NCBI RefSeq assembly: GCF_019976755.1
Contig: NZ_AP023441.1
Span: 5,639,501 to 5,703,500 of the forward strand
Length of the DNA: 64,000 nt
Reading direction: 5' to 3'
Source: Nostoc sp. MS1
Lineage (GTDB): Bacteria; Cyanobacteriota; Cyanobacteriia; Cyanobacteriales; Nostocaceae
A model generated the notes under the pieces. That model saw only the letters and a list, made by a program, of their open reading frames with translations, did not search any database and was not told where the DNA came from. Both the position numbers and the translations under genes were made by a program. This document shows, in pieces, positions 26,143-35,823 of the stretch (within the stretch, counting starts at the first letter, position 1; every line of letters starts with the position of its first letter).

Positions 26143-27154
26143 ACCAATTCCAGACGAGTATGGAAATTTGCTAGTGGAAGTGAAACAACGTATTCGTTCT
26201 GCACAGTATAAAGCACTGAAAGCAGTCAATAAAGAACTCATTACCCTCTACTGGGATATTGGACAGATGATTGTTAGCCGACAGCAGGAAGCAGGCTGGG
26301 GTAAATCAGTAGTGGAACAGTTAGCAAAAGACTTGCAAAGAGAATTTGCGGGAATTAGTGGCTTTTCTGCCCGTAATATCTGGAATATGCGAAATTTTTA
26401 TCTAGCATATAGCCAAAATGAAAAACTGCAACCATTGGTTGCAGAAATTGGATGGACTCACAATCTAGTAATTTTAGAGAAATGCAAAGATGACCTAGAA
26501 CGAGAGTTTTATATTAAAATGACTCGCAAATTTGGCTGGACAAAGAATGTTTTGATTCATCAAATTGAAAATCAAACCTATGAAAAAACTTTACTCAACC
26601 AAACAAATTTTAACCAAACTGTTCCCGCAGAAATTCGTAATCAATTAAAACTAGCCGTCAAAGATGAGTATACTTTTGATTTCTTAGAGTTAGCAGATGA
26701 ACACAGCGAACGGCAGCTAGAACAAGCAATTTTGGCGAGAGTTGAACCATTTTTACAAGAAATGGGTGGCAGGTTTACCTTTGTTGGTAGCCAGTATCGC
26801 TTAGAAATTGGTGATCAAGAATTTTTTATTGATTTATTGCTTTATCATCGGCAATTGAAGTGTTTAGTTGCAGTTGAGTTAAAAACGGGAGAATTTTTAC
26901 CTGAATATGTAGGAAAAATGCAGTTTTATTTGGCGGCTTTGGATGATTTATCTCGACTACCCGATGAAAATCTATCAATTGGAATTATTCTCTGTAAGTC
27001 TAAAAATAAAACTGTTGTTGAATATGCACTACGAGAATCAAATAAACCGATTGGTGTAGCAACTTATAAAGTATTTTCAACATTGCCTCAAGAATTAAAA
27101 AATCAGCTTCCCGCACCAGAACAAGTTGCCAAATTACTGGAAGGTATTGAATAG
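26135..27154 (+). CDS. YhcG-type PD-(D/E)XK nuclease (DUF1016)
   Basis: A 339-aa protein with two parts. The N-terminal DUF1016 domain (about 10-165) has LYWDIGQMIVSRQ, AGWGKSVVEQLAKDL and ISGFSARNIWNMRNFY. The C-terminal YhcG nuclease (about 180-330) has the PD-(D/E)XK core IDLLLYHRQLKCLVAVELKTGEF, giving catalytic Asp, Glu and Lys in D...ExK. The family is common in defence islands and phage-linked loci. Gene order puts it between cas3 and the HEPN/MNT pair, in the cas direction. No Shine-Dalgarno is evident, so it may rely on coupling to the DUF433 gene. Confidence 0.85.
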   Translation: MSKPIPDEYGNLLVEVKQRIRSAQYKALKAVNKELITLYWDIGQMIVSRQQEAGWGKSVVEQLAKDLQREFAGISGFSARNIWNMRNFYLAYSQNEKLQPLVAEIGWTHNLVILEKCKDDLEREFYIKMTRKFGWTKNVLIHQIENQTYEKTLLNQTNFNQTVPAEIRNQLKLAVKDEYTFDFLELADEHSERQLEQAILARVEPFLQEMGGRFTFVGSQYRLEIGDQEFFIDLLLYHRQLKCLVAVELKTGEFLPEYVGKMQFYLAALDDLSRLPDENLSIGIILCKSKNKTVVEYALRESNKPIGVATYKVFSTLPQELKNQLPAPEQVAKLLEGIE

Positions 27155-27175
27155 AATTGTAAAGTGAGGAAATAA

Positions 27176-27655
27176 ATGTTAATCCCTATGGAGAATCATC
27201 AAATGCAAAACAATACTCCAACAATCAGAGAACTGCAAGAACTTTCTTTACAAATACCTGAAAAAATTCCTTACTTAAAAATGTTAGTTTTGTTTGGTTC
27301 TAGGGCTACTGGTAACATCAACGCTAAGAGTGACTGGGATTTTGCTGTTCTGTATGATCAAGAACAACGTGAGGCTTATGTAAAAGATAATAGTTTCCGT
27401 TTATTTGAATTACCTCTAATAATTGGCGAAGTATTCAAAGTAAATTCAGATCAAATTGACGTTGTAGACCTTGATCATTGTTCAGAACTTATATCACATT
27501 TTATTGCTCGTGATGGAATTATGTTATTTGAAAAAGATAACGGAGAATTTGAAAAGTTTAGATTAAGGTCACTTAAATCTGAATCTGAGTTAAAACATTT
27601 CCGTAAAGAACAACATAAAATTATTGAAATGGAATTGAAAAGGTGGGGTGCATGA
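27176..27655 (+). CDS. mntA: MNT-type nucleotidyltransferase antitoxin
   Basis: A 159-aa protein of the minimal nucleotidyltransferase family. It has the catalytic pattern GSRATGNINAKSDWDFAV, exactly GS-x10-DxD, with a third acidic residue at IDVVDLD. MntA antitoxins inactivate HEPN toxins by adding AMP to a tyrosine in the toxin's RX4HXY motif. GTGAGGAAATAA precedes ATG 27176. Its stop overlaps the next gene's start as ATGA. Confidence 0.88.
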   Translation: MLIPMENHQMQNNTPTIRELQELSLQIPEKIPYLKMLVLFGSRATGNINAKSDWDFAVLYDQEQREAYVKDNSFRLFELPLIIGEVFKVNSDQIDVVDLDHCSELISHFIARDGIMLFEKDNGEFEKFRLRSLKSESELKHFRKEQHKIIEMELKRWGA

Positions 27656-28095
27656 GCAACATAGAACCAGAAATAGTTTTGGTTAGGCTAAGGTTAATTA
27701 CCAAATATTACAATACTTTAGAAAAGTTTCGCTCCACTAGTCCTGATGAATTTCTCAATGATTTTGAAAAACAACTTGTTGTAGAAAGACTGCTGCAATT
27801 AATGACTCAAGCAGCAATAGATATTAATGAACATATATTATCAAGATTAAATCCTGGCAATTCTGCTACAAATTTTGAAGGATTTATTGAAGTTGGCAAA
27901 TATCAAGTGATCACACCAGAACTAGCAAGACAAATCGCACCGTCATCGGGATTAAGGAACCGTCTTGTGCATGAATATGACGAGATAGATCCGCAAGAAG
28001 TTTTTAAAGCTATTCGTTTTGCATTGCAACAATATCCGCTTTACGTGCGCCAAGTTAGCTCTTATTTAATTTCTTTGAGTCAAGAAGATGGTTAA
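27652..28095 (+). CDS. hepT: HEPN-family RNase toxin (HepT)
   Basis: The start chosen is ATG 27652, inside the ATGA overlap with mntA; the GTG at 27643 is less likely. The 147-aa all-helical protein carries RNRLVHEY, the RX4HXY active site of HepT RNases, near residue 107. HEPN/MNT pairs are known toxin-antitoxin modules. Its last 8 bases (ATGGTTAA) contain the cas10d start codon, so the toxin and the large I-D effector subunit are translationally coupled. Confidence 0.88.
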   Translation: MSNIEPEIVLVRLRLITKYYNTLEKFRSTSPDEFLNDFEKQLVVERLLQLMTQAAIDINEHILSRLNPGNSATNFEGFIEVGKYQVITPELARQIAPSSGLRNRLVHEYDEIDPQEVFKAIRFALQQYPLYVRQVSSYLISLSQEDG

Positions 28096-31000
28096 AAAAA
28101 GTAAAAGTTCAGATGAATATCAACAGTTATCACTTTTAGAAACCGAAGATGATGATTGGTTATCGGGTGATTTTGGATTTGATAGTGATGGTAGTCGCAC
28201 TATCGAAACACAAGGAGAATTACTTAGCTTGAAACTACTACGCGAAGCAATTCAGGCGCAAAACCCTGATGATCCAGTTATGGCAGATTTCGCTGAGTAT
28301 GTGTTACCAAATCTCTTACGAATAGCGATTGGTGTAACTGCTAAAGGTGGTAAGTATTTTGATGCAATCGATCAGCAAAGAGAAGCAGCAGGAAAAAGCA
28401 AAGTTAGGCGAGATAATGCTGCTGATCAATCATTGAATACACATTTATTAAATGGCTTATTCCCAGCAAATTTAATTGAGAGACGTTTACAACAACTCGA
28501 TACTACAGTCCGGCGAGTAGTGAAAGAAAAAGAACGGCGTTTAGTGATTGCTGGGTTTATTTTACATGACTTTGAAAAGTTTCCTGATGTGCCGAATGAT
28601 TGCCGAAAATTGCCGTTAGCAGAACATCGCCCAATTATTGATGTTAAAGTTCGTCAATTGGGATTGGATAAGTTTATCAATCCAGAAAATTCAGAAGCTT
28701 ATCAAGAATATATTGATGATTTATTGTGCATGGCTTATAATGCACAAAGTAGGTGGGATACTAACTGGAATTTTTCAGAATTTGGGTTAAATCCAGTATT
28801 GCGCGATCGCACCCTACGCCAACTATCAGCTTTGACTTGTTTAGCTGACTCTCTCGCGTCAATTGTCAAACATCCCCAAGACGCAGAACACCCCAAACTT
28901 AAAGAAATTCTCCACTTATTAAGTGATGGACAATTAAAACTTACCTATCACAGCATTGCTGAAAATAGAGGGGTTTTAACTAATGTCGTCAACAATGCTC
29001 TAATTCAAGCTTATACCAGTCTGAATACAGATGAGCATACCTACTACGAACCTTTGTTATATCTGCCGACAGGCGTAATTTATTTAGCTGCGCGTAATGC
29101 ACCGCCTATTTTACTGCAAGATTTACCAGACAGAGTAGTTGATAATATTAAATCACTTTGTGCAGGACAACTACGCCTGAGACAAACAGGTTTTGGTAGA
29201 GATGGTAAAGGCATGAAATATGCCGAATATTACAACTTATTTTTTGAGTCTCCAGGCTTGATGCAGGTGGCGTTGGATGCAACTTTACGCATCTTAAACC
29301 CTAATAAAGATTCAGTTGCTAAAAGTCGTAGTGAGAATTTAATTAAGTTTCAGCAACAAGGTATTTTATCTGCTGACTATGACTTTAATTTCGCTGATGA
29401 TATCCGTATTGATCAAATTGCTGAGTTTGGTGATTTAGTTAGTCGGAAAATTTGGGATGAGACAGTAAATCGGATTGAGGATATCCGTAAGAAAGATAAA
29501 AAGCTGCCAGAAGTACCAGCCTTAGATTTAACTCATAAGGTTGCACAATTCTGGAACTTGACAGCATACTTACCCCAAGTTCGAGAAATTCAGCGCATCA
29601 ACGAAAGCCTCAAAGAAAATAAATTGAAAGGAAATACGGGAGGTGTACCTTATGAATGGTATTACTTAGCAGCTAAATATCTCGAACATCATCCTGGTAT
29701 TGAAAGTGTGCGTGCAACTTGCCAAGAAGTTATTCAATATCTCACAGGCTTAATTTCACCCATCATTACACAGTATGAACTACCTGATGGTTGGGATGAT
29801 TTAAGGCTTTGGGTATCACGAGTTGTCATGTTGCCAAACCCGAATCAAGCAGTATCAGATAAAACTCAAGTCGATACATTTGTAGCCGAGTTGAATAACT
29901 ATAATGCTGCCAAAAAACCAGGACGGGGAAAACAATTAATCTGCTCAATTTCTCATTCTGCTTATACGGTGACAGAACAGATGGAATCGGCAGTTTTATT
30001 TACTCCCCAAGTTTATACAAATAAGCAAATGTTAGGAGGTTCTAACGCTAAACGTAACATCTCTAGTATTGCGGGTGTAGAGATGATGCTGAGGCAAATT
30101 TTAATGAATCAAACTCAAGCGGTGGGTAAAAGATTTGAAGATGGGAAATATCGCTATCTCTATTTTTATCCGACTTATTACTTCACCCCAGAAACCAACA
30201 AGTTTTTACAGAAAGCTTACAACGGTATTGCTCAAACTCGTTTTGATACTAGCATCCGTAATCACTTTATTAGTAAGGATTTACAAGCAAACTTAGAACG
30301 GGAAAATTATCAAAGTATCGATGCTTTTTTAATTGATGAAAACTTAGAACGGGACAAAGACCGGACATTTAAACTGTCTTATCCTGAAGACCAACCTTTA
30401 ACATTTTACTTCATGGCGCTACCTCCAGGCAGAGATAGCAGCGATACCGAATCTTGGATTATGCCAAGTTGGTTGGCGTTTGCCTTCCCGATGATTTTAG
30501 ATGTTAAAACTGTGGTGTCTGAGTCGCCAATTCCGCCTTTTAATGATGGTGCAGAATTTGAAGAAAGCGTTTTTCTCGATAGTGCGCCTCATGCTTTCCG
30601 TGCATTAGTCAGACGCGATCGCTTCCGTCTAGATTATATCCTTGAAGGCTGGCAGGATAACGGTATTCAATACCCAGCGCCGTTAAATGTGCTGACAGCC
30701 GCCTATGCAATTCACTTGGATGTGAATGCTAGGCAAGGTAAATCTGGTTACGATGCTAACTGGGGTAGATTTACTGAACTAGCAAAGGATTTTGAAACGA
30801 GTCCTCTGCACGTTTTTTCTTACCTCAATCGTTGGGTGCGTAACCAAGGAATAGAAACAGCACGTATCGAGAAAATTAGGCTTTATGCTTATCATTTTTA
30901 TCCTTGTTTTGACCCTTATGTACAGTATGAGATGAATACAAAAACCTTGAATGTGCAACCAGAATCGAGTTTGAACCATCCACAGAATTTAACAGAACTT

Positions 31001-31417
31001 TATCGCCGCTTTTATCGAGCGAATAAGCGTTACAATCCTAAATCTAATGCTGTCCTAAAACCTATCGATATTGCCGCAGACACTATTCTCAAAGGTGAAT
31101 CGAATGTATTTCAAGGGGAAGCCTTAGTTGCAGCCGTCGCAGCCGAAGTTTTTAAACTCATGGATCGGGTTCATGCTTCTACGGCTGAAGGACGCTGGGT
31201 AATGAGTAAACGAGAAGAAGAAAGACAAGCTGTTTTGGACTTTGCCAAGTATTTTGTTACAGAAGTATTTGAGAAAGCATTTGCAGGCGATCGCGCACGT
31301 TTAGCAGGTCGTCAACTCAATTTAATTCGTGACACTTGTGAGTTTCTTTATCGTTTAGCCGATGACAAGGAAAATGCAGGTAAAGATGATAAATCGACTG
31401 AATCTGATGATGATTAA
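28088..31417 (+). CDS. cas10d: Cas10d (Csc3), large subunit and nuclease of type I-D Cascade
   Basis: A 1109-aa protein. The N-terminal HD nuclease motif is seen as His119 and ILHDFEKF (His160-Asp161); in type I-D this HD cuts the target, as Cas3 has none. YEPLLYLPTGVIYLA near residue 310 and the long alpha/beta middle fit Csc3. The C-terminal tail is strongly acidic. The start ATG 28088 lies inside the hepT stop region with an 8-bp overlap. It is the first gene of the effector block, followed 45 bp later by csc2. Confidence 0.93.
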   Translation: MVKKSKSSDEYQQLSLLETEDDDWLSGDFGFDSDGSRTIETQGELLSLKLLREAIQAQNPDDPVMADFAEYVLPNLLRIAIGVTAKGGKYFDAIDQQREAAGKSKVRRDNAADQSLNTHLLNGLFPANLIERRLQQLDTTVRRVVKEKERRLVIAGFILHDFEKFPDVPNDCRKLPLAEHRPIIDVKVRQLGLDKFINPENSEAYQEYIDDLLCMAYNAQSRWDTNWNFSEFGLNPVLRDRTLRQLSALTCLADSLASIVKHPQDAEHPKLKEILHLLSDGQLKLTYHSIAENRGVLTNVVNNALIQAYTSLNTDEHTYYEPLLYLPTGVIYLAARNAPPILLQDLPDRVVDNIKSLCAGQLRLRQTGFGRDGKGMKYAEYYNLFFESPGLMQVALDATLRILNPNKDSVAKSRSENLIKFQQQGILSADYDFNFADDIRIDQIAEFGDLVSRKIWDETVNRIEDIRKKDKKLPEVPALDLTHKVAQFWNLTAYLPQVREIQRINESLKENKLKGNTGGVPYEWYYLAAKYLEHHPGIESVRATCQEVIQYLTGLISPIITQYELPDGWDDLRLWVSRVVMLPNPNQAVSDKTQVDTFVAELNNYNAAKKPGRGKQLICSISHSAYTVTEQMESAVLFTPQVYTNKQMLGGSNAKRNISSIAGVEMMLRQILMNQTQAVGKRFEDGKYRYLYFYPTYYFTPETNKFLQKAYNGIAQTRFDTSIRNHFISKDLQANLERENYQSIDAFLIDENLERDKDRTFKLSYPEDQPLTFYFMALPPGRDSSDTESWIMPSWLAFAFPMILDVKTVVSESPIPPFNDGAEFEESVFLDSAPHAFRALVRRDRFRLDYILEGWQDNGIQYPAPLNVLTAAYAIHLDVNARQGKSGYDANWGRFTELAKDFETSPLHVFSYLNRWVRNQGIETARIEKIRLYAYHFYPCFDPYVQYEMNTKTLNVQPESSLNHPQNLTELYRRFYRANKRYNPKSNAVLKPIDIAADTILKGESNVFQGEALVAAVAAEVFKLMDRVHASTAEGRWVMSKREEERQAVLDFAKYFVTEVFEKAFAGDRARLAGRQLNLIRDTCEFLYRLADDKENAGKDDKSTESDDD

Positions 31418-31462
31418 TTAGCCATTTTACTCGACCATTACTAAATTATTTGGAGAGAAATT

Positions 31463-32479
31463 ATGTCCTTGCTAAAAACTGTTGAATCTAAGTTATTCCA
31501 AACTGAAATTCCCTACAAACCAATGGGTAAATACGCCCATTTTCTCACAATCCGCATCACCGAATCTTACCCCTTATTTCAAACTGATGGAGAATTAAAT
31601 AAAGCCAGAGTTAGAGCCGGGGTTAAAGATAAGACTACAATTAGTCGTTTGTCGATGTTCAAGCGTAAGCAATCTACCCCAGAACGTTTAGTAGGAAGAG
31701 AATTATTACGTAAATATGAATTGATGACTGATAAAGAATGCGAATATAACGTTAACTTTGCAATGGATAATCCTGATTGCATAATTTACGGTTTTGCTAT
31801 TGGTGATTCTGGTTCAGAAAAATCTAAAGTTGTAGTAGATACAGCATTTTCAATTACCGCATTCGATGAATCTCATGAAACCTTTACCTTAAATGCTCCC
31901 TTTGAAAATGGGACAATGGCTTCTAAAGGTGAAAATGGTTCAAAGCCAGGTGAAGTTACTAGCCGAATTAACCAACAAGACCACATCAGACCGCAAGTTT
32001 TCTTCCCTAGTATTGTCACACTCAAAGACCCTACGGAAGCTAGTTTTTTGTATGTTTTCAATAACATTTTACGCACACGCCATTATGGAGCGCAAACAAC
32101 CCGTACAGGCAGAGTCAGAAATGAGTTAATTGGTGTTGTATTTGCTGATGGCGAAATTACCAGTAATCTACGCTGGACTCAAGCCATCTATGACCAAATG
32201 AAAGCCAATAGTTCATTAAATTCTCCTGACCCTTTGGATGAAGATGAAGTAATTACGGCTGCTAAAAATGCAATTGAAACTTTAATGGCTGAAGAATTTA
32301 TTGTTCACAATGACTTTATTGGTGATGCTTTTGAACCTTTGTTAAAAGAAGTTAAAAATCTCACTGCTAATGAAGCAGGAATTAAAAGTATCTTACAAAA
32401 AGCTGATGCAGAAGCTAAGGCTTACGCTAATAAGCATATTAGTAAAAAGAAAACGACTGCGAAGGCGGGGAAAGAGTAA
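31463..32479 (+). CDS. csc2: Csc2 (Cas7d), backbone subunit of type I-D Cascade
   Basis: A 338-aa Cas7-group RAMP protein starting MSLLKTVESKLFQTEIPYKP, with the Csc2 hallmarks YAHFLTIRITESYPLFQTDG, RQSTP-like RKQSTPERLVGRELLRKYEL and RTGRVRNELIGVVF. Several copies bind along the crRNA. GGAGAG stands before the ATG. Its stop overlaps the csc1 start as TAATG. The C-terminus ends in a Lys-rich tail. Confidence 0.93.
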   Translation: MSLLKTVESKLFQTEIPYKPMGKYAHFLTIRITESYPLFQTDGELNKARVRAGVKDKTTISRLSMFKRKQSTPERLVGRELLRKYELMTDKECEYNVNFAMDNPDCIIYGFAIGDSGSEKSKVVVDTAFSITAFDESHETFTLNAPFENGTMASKGENGSKPGEVTSRINQQDHIRPQVFFPSIVTLKDPTEASFLYVFNNILRTRHYGAQTTRTGRVRNELIGVVFADGEITSNLRWTQAIYDQMKANSSLNSPDPLDEDEVITAAKNAIETLMAEEFIVHNDFIGDAFEPLLKEVKNLTANEAGIKSILQKADAEAKAYANKHISKKKTTAKAGKE

Positions 32480-33186
32480 TGGTATTGATTTACCGTTGTC
32501 AATTAGAATTGCACGACAGCCTTTATTATGCCACGCGAGAAATTGGCAGATTATACGAGACAGAGCCAATAATTCACAATTATGCTCTCTGTTATGCACT
32601 AGGTTTAGTTGATAGCGAAACCTATTCTACTACCGTATCTGAAGAACATTCTTATCGCTATTTCTGCCCAGAACAAGTCCCCAAATATGAGGAACATCTA
32701 ACTCCGCTTAATCAACAAGGTATTTACGTTACCCCAGCATTGGCAATTAGTCATTCTGCTATGCTCAACACATGGAAATATGCTAATAATAACTATCATG
32801 TGGAAATGGAGAAGACCCAGAAAAATATCCCTAGTTTTGGCAGAGCTAAAGAAATAGCGCCGGAAAGCGAATTTGAGTTTTTTATTATCTCTCAAAACAA
32901 ACTCAACTTACCAAAGTGGATTCGTTTGGGTAAATGGATGAGTAAGGCTGAAATCACAATTGAAGAGTTACCAAAACCTAGAACTAATGAGGGTCTATTT
33001 ACTTGTACCCATCCTTTAAATCCCTTAGATGTGATGTTTACTAATCATGTGATTAGCTACGATGTGGTAAACATGCCTCCAGTTAGTCTAATTCAAAATG
33101 TGCAAATGCGAGGGCATTATTATCAATTTGATGAGCTTAAAGCTATAAAAATTCCCGCACAGATGGAATATCGTTTTCGTAGTTAG
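32479..33186 (+). CDS. csc1: Csc1 (Cas5d), type I-D Cascade
   Basis: A 235-aa Cas5-group RAMP subunit: it opens MVLIYRCQLELHDSLYYATR, with ETEPIIHNYALCYALGL next and GHYYQFDELKAIKIPAQMEYRFRS at the end, typical of Csc1. It caps the crRNA 5' handle and helps recognise the PAM. It overlaps csc2 by 1 bp. A MITE-like sequence lies between it and cas6. Confidence 0.92.
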   Translation: MVLIYRCQLELHDSLYYATREIGRLYETEPIIHNYALCYALGLVDSETYSTTVSEEHSYRYFCPEQVPKYEEHLTPLNQQGIYVTPALAISHSAMLNTWKYANNNYHVEMEKTQKNIPSFGRAKEIAPESEFEFFIISQNKLNLPKWIRLGKWMSKAEITIEELPKPRTNEGLFTCTHPLNPLDVMFTNHVISYDVVNMPPVSLIQNVQMRGHYYQFDELKAIKIPAQMEYRFRS

Positions 33187-33194
33187 CTATAACT

Positions 33195-33321
33195 ATAAGA
33201 TTCCTAGATACGTAGGGTGTGTTAGCGACAGCGTAACGCACCTACCACCAAGGCCTACATATACTTAGCTTTTTATGGCTACGCTCCCGTAAGGGATACA
33301 GAAATCAAATCGGATTCCTAT
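33195..33321. mobile_element. MITE-like fragment between csc1 and cas6
   Basis: Its right part, 33270-33321, equals 17125-17176 with one mismatch and ends CAAATCGGATTCCTAT. The left part is different and contains the small palindrome TAGGTGCGTTACGC/GCGACAGCGTAACGCACC. The left end is degenerate. It lengthens the csc1-cas6 gap to 155 bp in an otherwise tight operon. Confidence 0.6.
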
Positions 33322-33341
33322 ATTACTTACTTAGGAAATAT

Positions 33342-34160
33342 ATGCCCCACAGTCTTGTGATTAACCTAATTCCTCAGTCTCCCATATATCCTGATTTTCT
33401 TACAGGTAGACATCTTCATGCTTTGTTCCTGACTTTAGTTAGTTCTGTAGATAAGGACTTGGGAGATTACTTACACTCTGCCAATACTGATAAAGCCTTT
33501 ACTCTTTCTCCTTTACAAATACAGCGACAACAAAAGCCAAATTACCATAGTTTACAATTTATCCATCAAAAACCTATAGCGGCTGGGACTGTTTGCTGGT
33601 GGCGCGTTTCCTTGCTGGATGATACTTTATTTAGTCAGTTAACCCCACTATGGTTAAGCCTTAACCCCAAACACCCTTGGCATTTAGGTTCGGCAGATTT
33701 ATATATTACTAGCATCCAAGGAACGCCACAATCAACGCAACCTTGGGCTAATGTTTGCACCTATGAGCAGTTGTATGAACAAGCTAGTGATAGAGAACGC
33801 AATCTTGATTTTACTTTTGCTACGCCTGTATCGTTCCGCCAAGGTGGATATGACAATGTTTTACCTGTAAAAGAATCTGTATTCAATAGCCTTCTTGGTC
33901 GTTGGAATAAATATAGTGGGATGGAAATTGCTAATATTCCCATTGAGTCGGTTTATCCCAGTTCTTTTAATATCAATACTGAAGTTTTGACTAATTATGA
34001 AAGCAAATTCATAGGTTGTGTTGGTCGCATGAGCTACCGCATATTGGGTGATGTTGAACCTTTAGCCATTAAGCAGATGAATACACTAGCTAATTTTGCC
34101 CTATACGCTGGCTTAGGACGTAAAACAACGATGGGTATGGGAATGGTACGCCGAGGATAA
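33342..34160 (+). CDS. cas6: Cas6, crRNA-processing endoribonuclease
   Basis: A 272-aa protein with the Cas6 double-ferredoxin pattern: it starts MPHSLVINLIPQSPIYP, has GRHLHALFLTLV with a possible catalytic His, and ends in the glycine-rich loop YAGLGRKTTMGMGMVRRG. It should cleave array transcripts 8 nt before each repeat end, leaving the ATTGAAAC tag. TTAGGAAATAT before the ATG lies just inside the MITE boundary. Confidence 0.9.
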   Translation: MPHSLVINLIPQSPIYPDFLTGRHLHALFLTLVSSVDKDLGDYLHSANTDKAFTLSPLQIQRQQKPNYHSLQFIHQKPIAAGTVCWWRVSLLDDTLFSQLTPLWLSLNPKHPWHLGSADLYITSIQGTPQSTQPWANVCTYEQLYEQASDRERNLDFTFATPVSFRQGGYDNVLPVKESVFNSLLGRWNKYSGMEIANIPIESVYPSSFNINTEVLTNYESKFIGCVGRMSYRILGDVEPLAIKQMNTLANFALYAGLGRKTTMGMGMVRRG

Positions 34161-34167
34161 TTAAATT

Positions 34168-34761
34168 ATGAATGAGACTGATTACATCCCAATTGCAGCA
34201 TTAAATCAATATAATTACTGTCCGCATCGTTGCTGGCGAATGTTTTGTGCAGGAGAATTTATTGATAACCAATATACGATTGAAGGAACAAGTTTGCATG
34301 AGCGGGTACATACTGTAGGAGAAGGAACCCGTGAAGAAATATGGCAAATCAGAGCAATCTGGCTAAAATCTGATCAATACAAACTCATAGGCAAATCCGA
34401 TTTAATCGAGTCAGACAATGGTGAGTGGTATCCGGTAGAGTACAAACGCGGCTCTAAGGGCGAATGGGATAATGATGAATTGCAAGTATGCGCCCAAGCA
34501 TTGTGTTTAGAGGAAATGACAGGGCAATCAATCACTATCGGCTATATCTACTATGCACACTCCCACCAACGCCAACGAATAGAGATTTCCCACGAATTAC
34601 GCCAAAGTGCGATCGCCACTATTGAAGCGGTACAAACACTGTTATTTACAGGCGCAATGCCTCAAGCTATCAAGACTAAGCGGTGTGAAGGATGCAGCTT
34701 ATATTCTTCATGTTTGCCCCAAGCTGCCCAAAAAGTTAGCCAATATCGGGAAGCGGCTTAA
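34168..34761 (+). CDS. cas4: Cas4 exonuclease
   Basis: A 197-aa RecB-like nuclease. Cys18-x3-Cys22 in YCPHRCWR and C-terminal CEGCSLYSSC hold the Fe-S cluster. Catalytic residues are His45 of LHERVH, Asp of KSDLIES, and E-x-K in YPVEYKRG. Cas4 trims prespacers and sets PAM-dependent orientation with Cas1-Cas2. It starts 7 bp after cas6. Confidence 0.93.
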   Translation: MNETDYIPIAALNQYNYCPHRCWRMFCAGEFIDNQYTIEGTSLHERVHTVGEGTREEIWQIRAIWLKSDQYKLIGKSDLIESDNGEWYPVEYKRGSKGEWDNDELQVCAQALCLEEMTGQSITIGYIYYAHSHQRQRIEISHELRQSAIATIEAVQTLLFTGAMPQAIKTKRCEGCSLYSSCLPQAAQKVSQYREAA

Positions 34762-34800
34762 TTAAAATTTGCTCACAAACAATAGATTTTCGAGGTAATC

Positions 34801-35805
34801 ATGGGTACAGTTTACGTAACTCAGGAAGATGCGTTTATCGGTAAAGTCGATGAAAGGCTTCATGTCAAGTACGAAAAAAAGACGATTTTGGATGTTCCCC
34901 TAATTAAAGTAGACGGTGTAGTTATTCTCGGACGAGCAACTATCTCGCCAGCCGTCATCTCAGAATTACTCCAGAGGAATATATTTATTACATTTTTAAC
35001 CCAAACTGGCCGTTACATAGGAAGGATAGAACCAGAAGTTACCAAAAATATCTTTGTGCGGAAAGCTCAATGGCAAGCAATAGGTGAGTCAGCCCAAGCA
35101 ATTCATGTAGTACAAGGCTTTGTCCGTGGTAAGCTCAAAAACTATCGTAACTTTCTCATCCGTCGCCAACGTGAAAACCAGGGGTTGGATTTATCTAGTC
35201 ATGTCACACGTATAGAGCAAGCGATCGCCGCTATTGATTCTACAAAAAACATTAACTCATTACGTGGGTTAGAAGGCGCTGGCAGTGCAGCTTATTTCGG
35301 TTGCTTTGATCAATTAATTCGCTCTACCGAGTTTACGTTTCATAGTCGTGTGCGTCGTCCACCAACCGATCCAGTTAATTCTTTACTCAGTTTCGGCTAT
35401 TCCTTACTACGCCATGACATTCAGAGTGCAGCCAACATTGCTGGATTTGATCCGTTTTTAGGATACTTGCATTGTGAACGTTATGGTAGACCATCGCTGG
35501 CATTAGACTTAATGGAAGAATTTCGCCCTCTAATAGTAGACGCAGTAGTATTATCTACATTAAATAAGCAGTTGTTGACAAAAAGCGATTTTGTCACAGA
35601 ACCCGTAAGTGGTGCAGTCTCCTTAACTCCAGAAGGTCGAAAAAGATTTTTGCAGCAATACGCGCAAAAGAAACAGTCCGAGTTTAAACATCCAGTCTTG
35701 GGACGCAAATGTACTTATCAAGAAGCATTTGAGCTACAAGCTCGATTATTGGCTAAATACTTAATGGGAGAAACCGAAAAATACCCCCCATTGGTTTTGA
35801 AGTAG
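34801..35805 (+). CDS. cas1: Cas1 integrase
   Basis: A 334-aa protein: GTVYVTQEDAFIGKVDERL at the N-terminus, then the metal-binding Glu in LRGLEGAGSAAYF, the His in YLHCERYGRPSLALDLMEEFRP and the Asp/Glu of that same segment. It inserts new spacers together with Cas2. GAGGTAATC precedes the ATG. The adaptation genes cas4-cas1-cas2 lie beside array 2, but the similarity of leaders suggests they serve both arrays. Confidence 0.95.
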   Translation: MGTVYVTQEDAFIGKVDERLHVKYEKKTILDVPLIKVDGVVILGRATISPAVISELLQRNIFITFLTQTGRYIGRIEPEVTKNIFVRKAQWQAIGESAQAIHVVQGFVRGKLKNYRNFLIRRQRENQGLDLSSHVTRIEQAIAAIDSTKNINSLRGLEGAGSAAYFGCFDQLIRSTEFTFHSRVRRPPTDPVNSLLSFGYSLLRHDIQSAANIAGFDPFLGYLHCERYGRPSLALDLMEEFRPLIVDAVVLSTLNKQLLTKSDFVTEPVSGAVSLTPEGRKRFLQQYAQKKQSEFKHPVLGRKCTYQEAFELQARLLAKYLMGETEKYPPLVLK

Positions 35806-35823
35806 GAACAGGAGAGGCGACCA

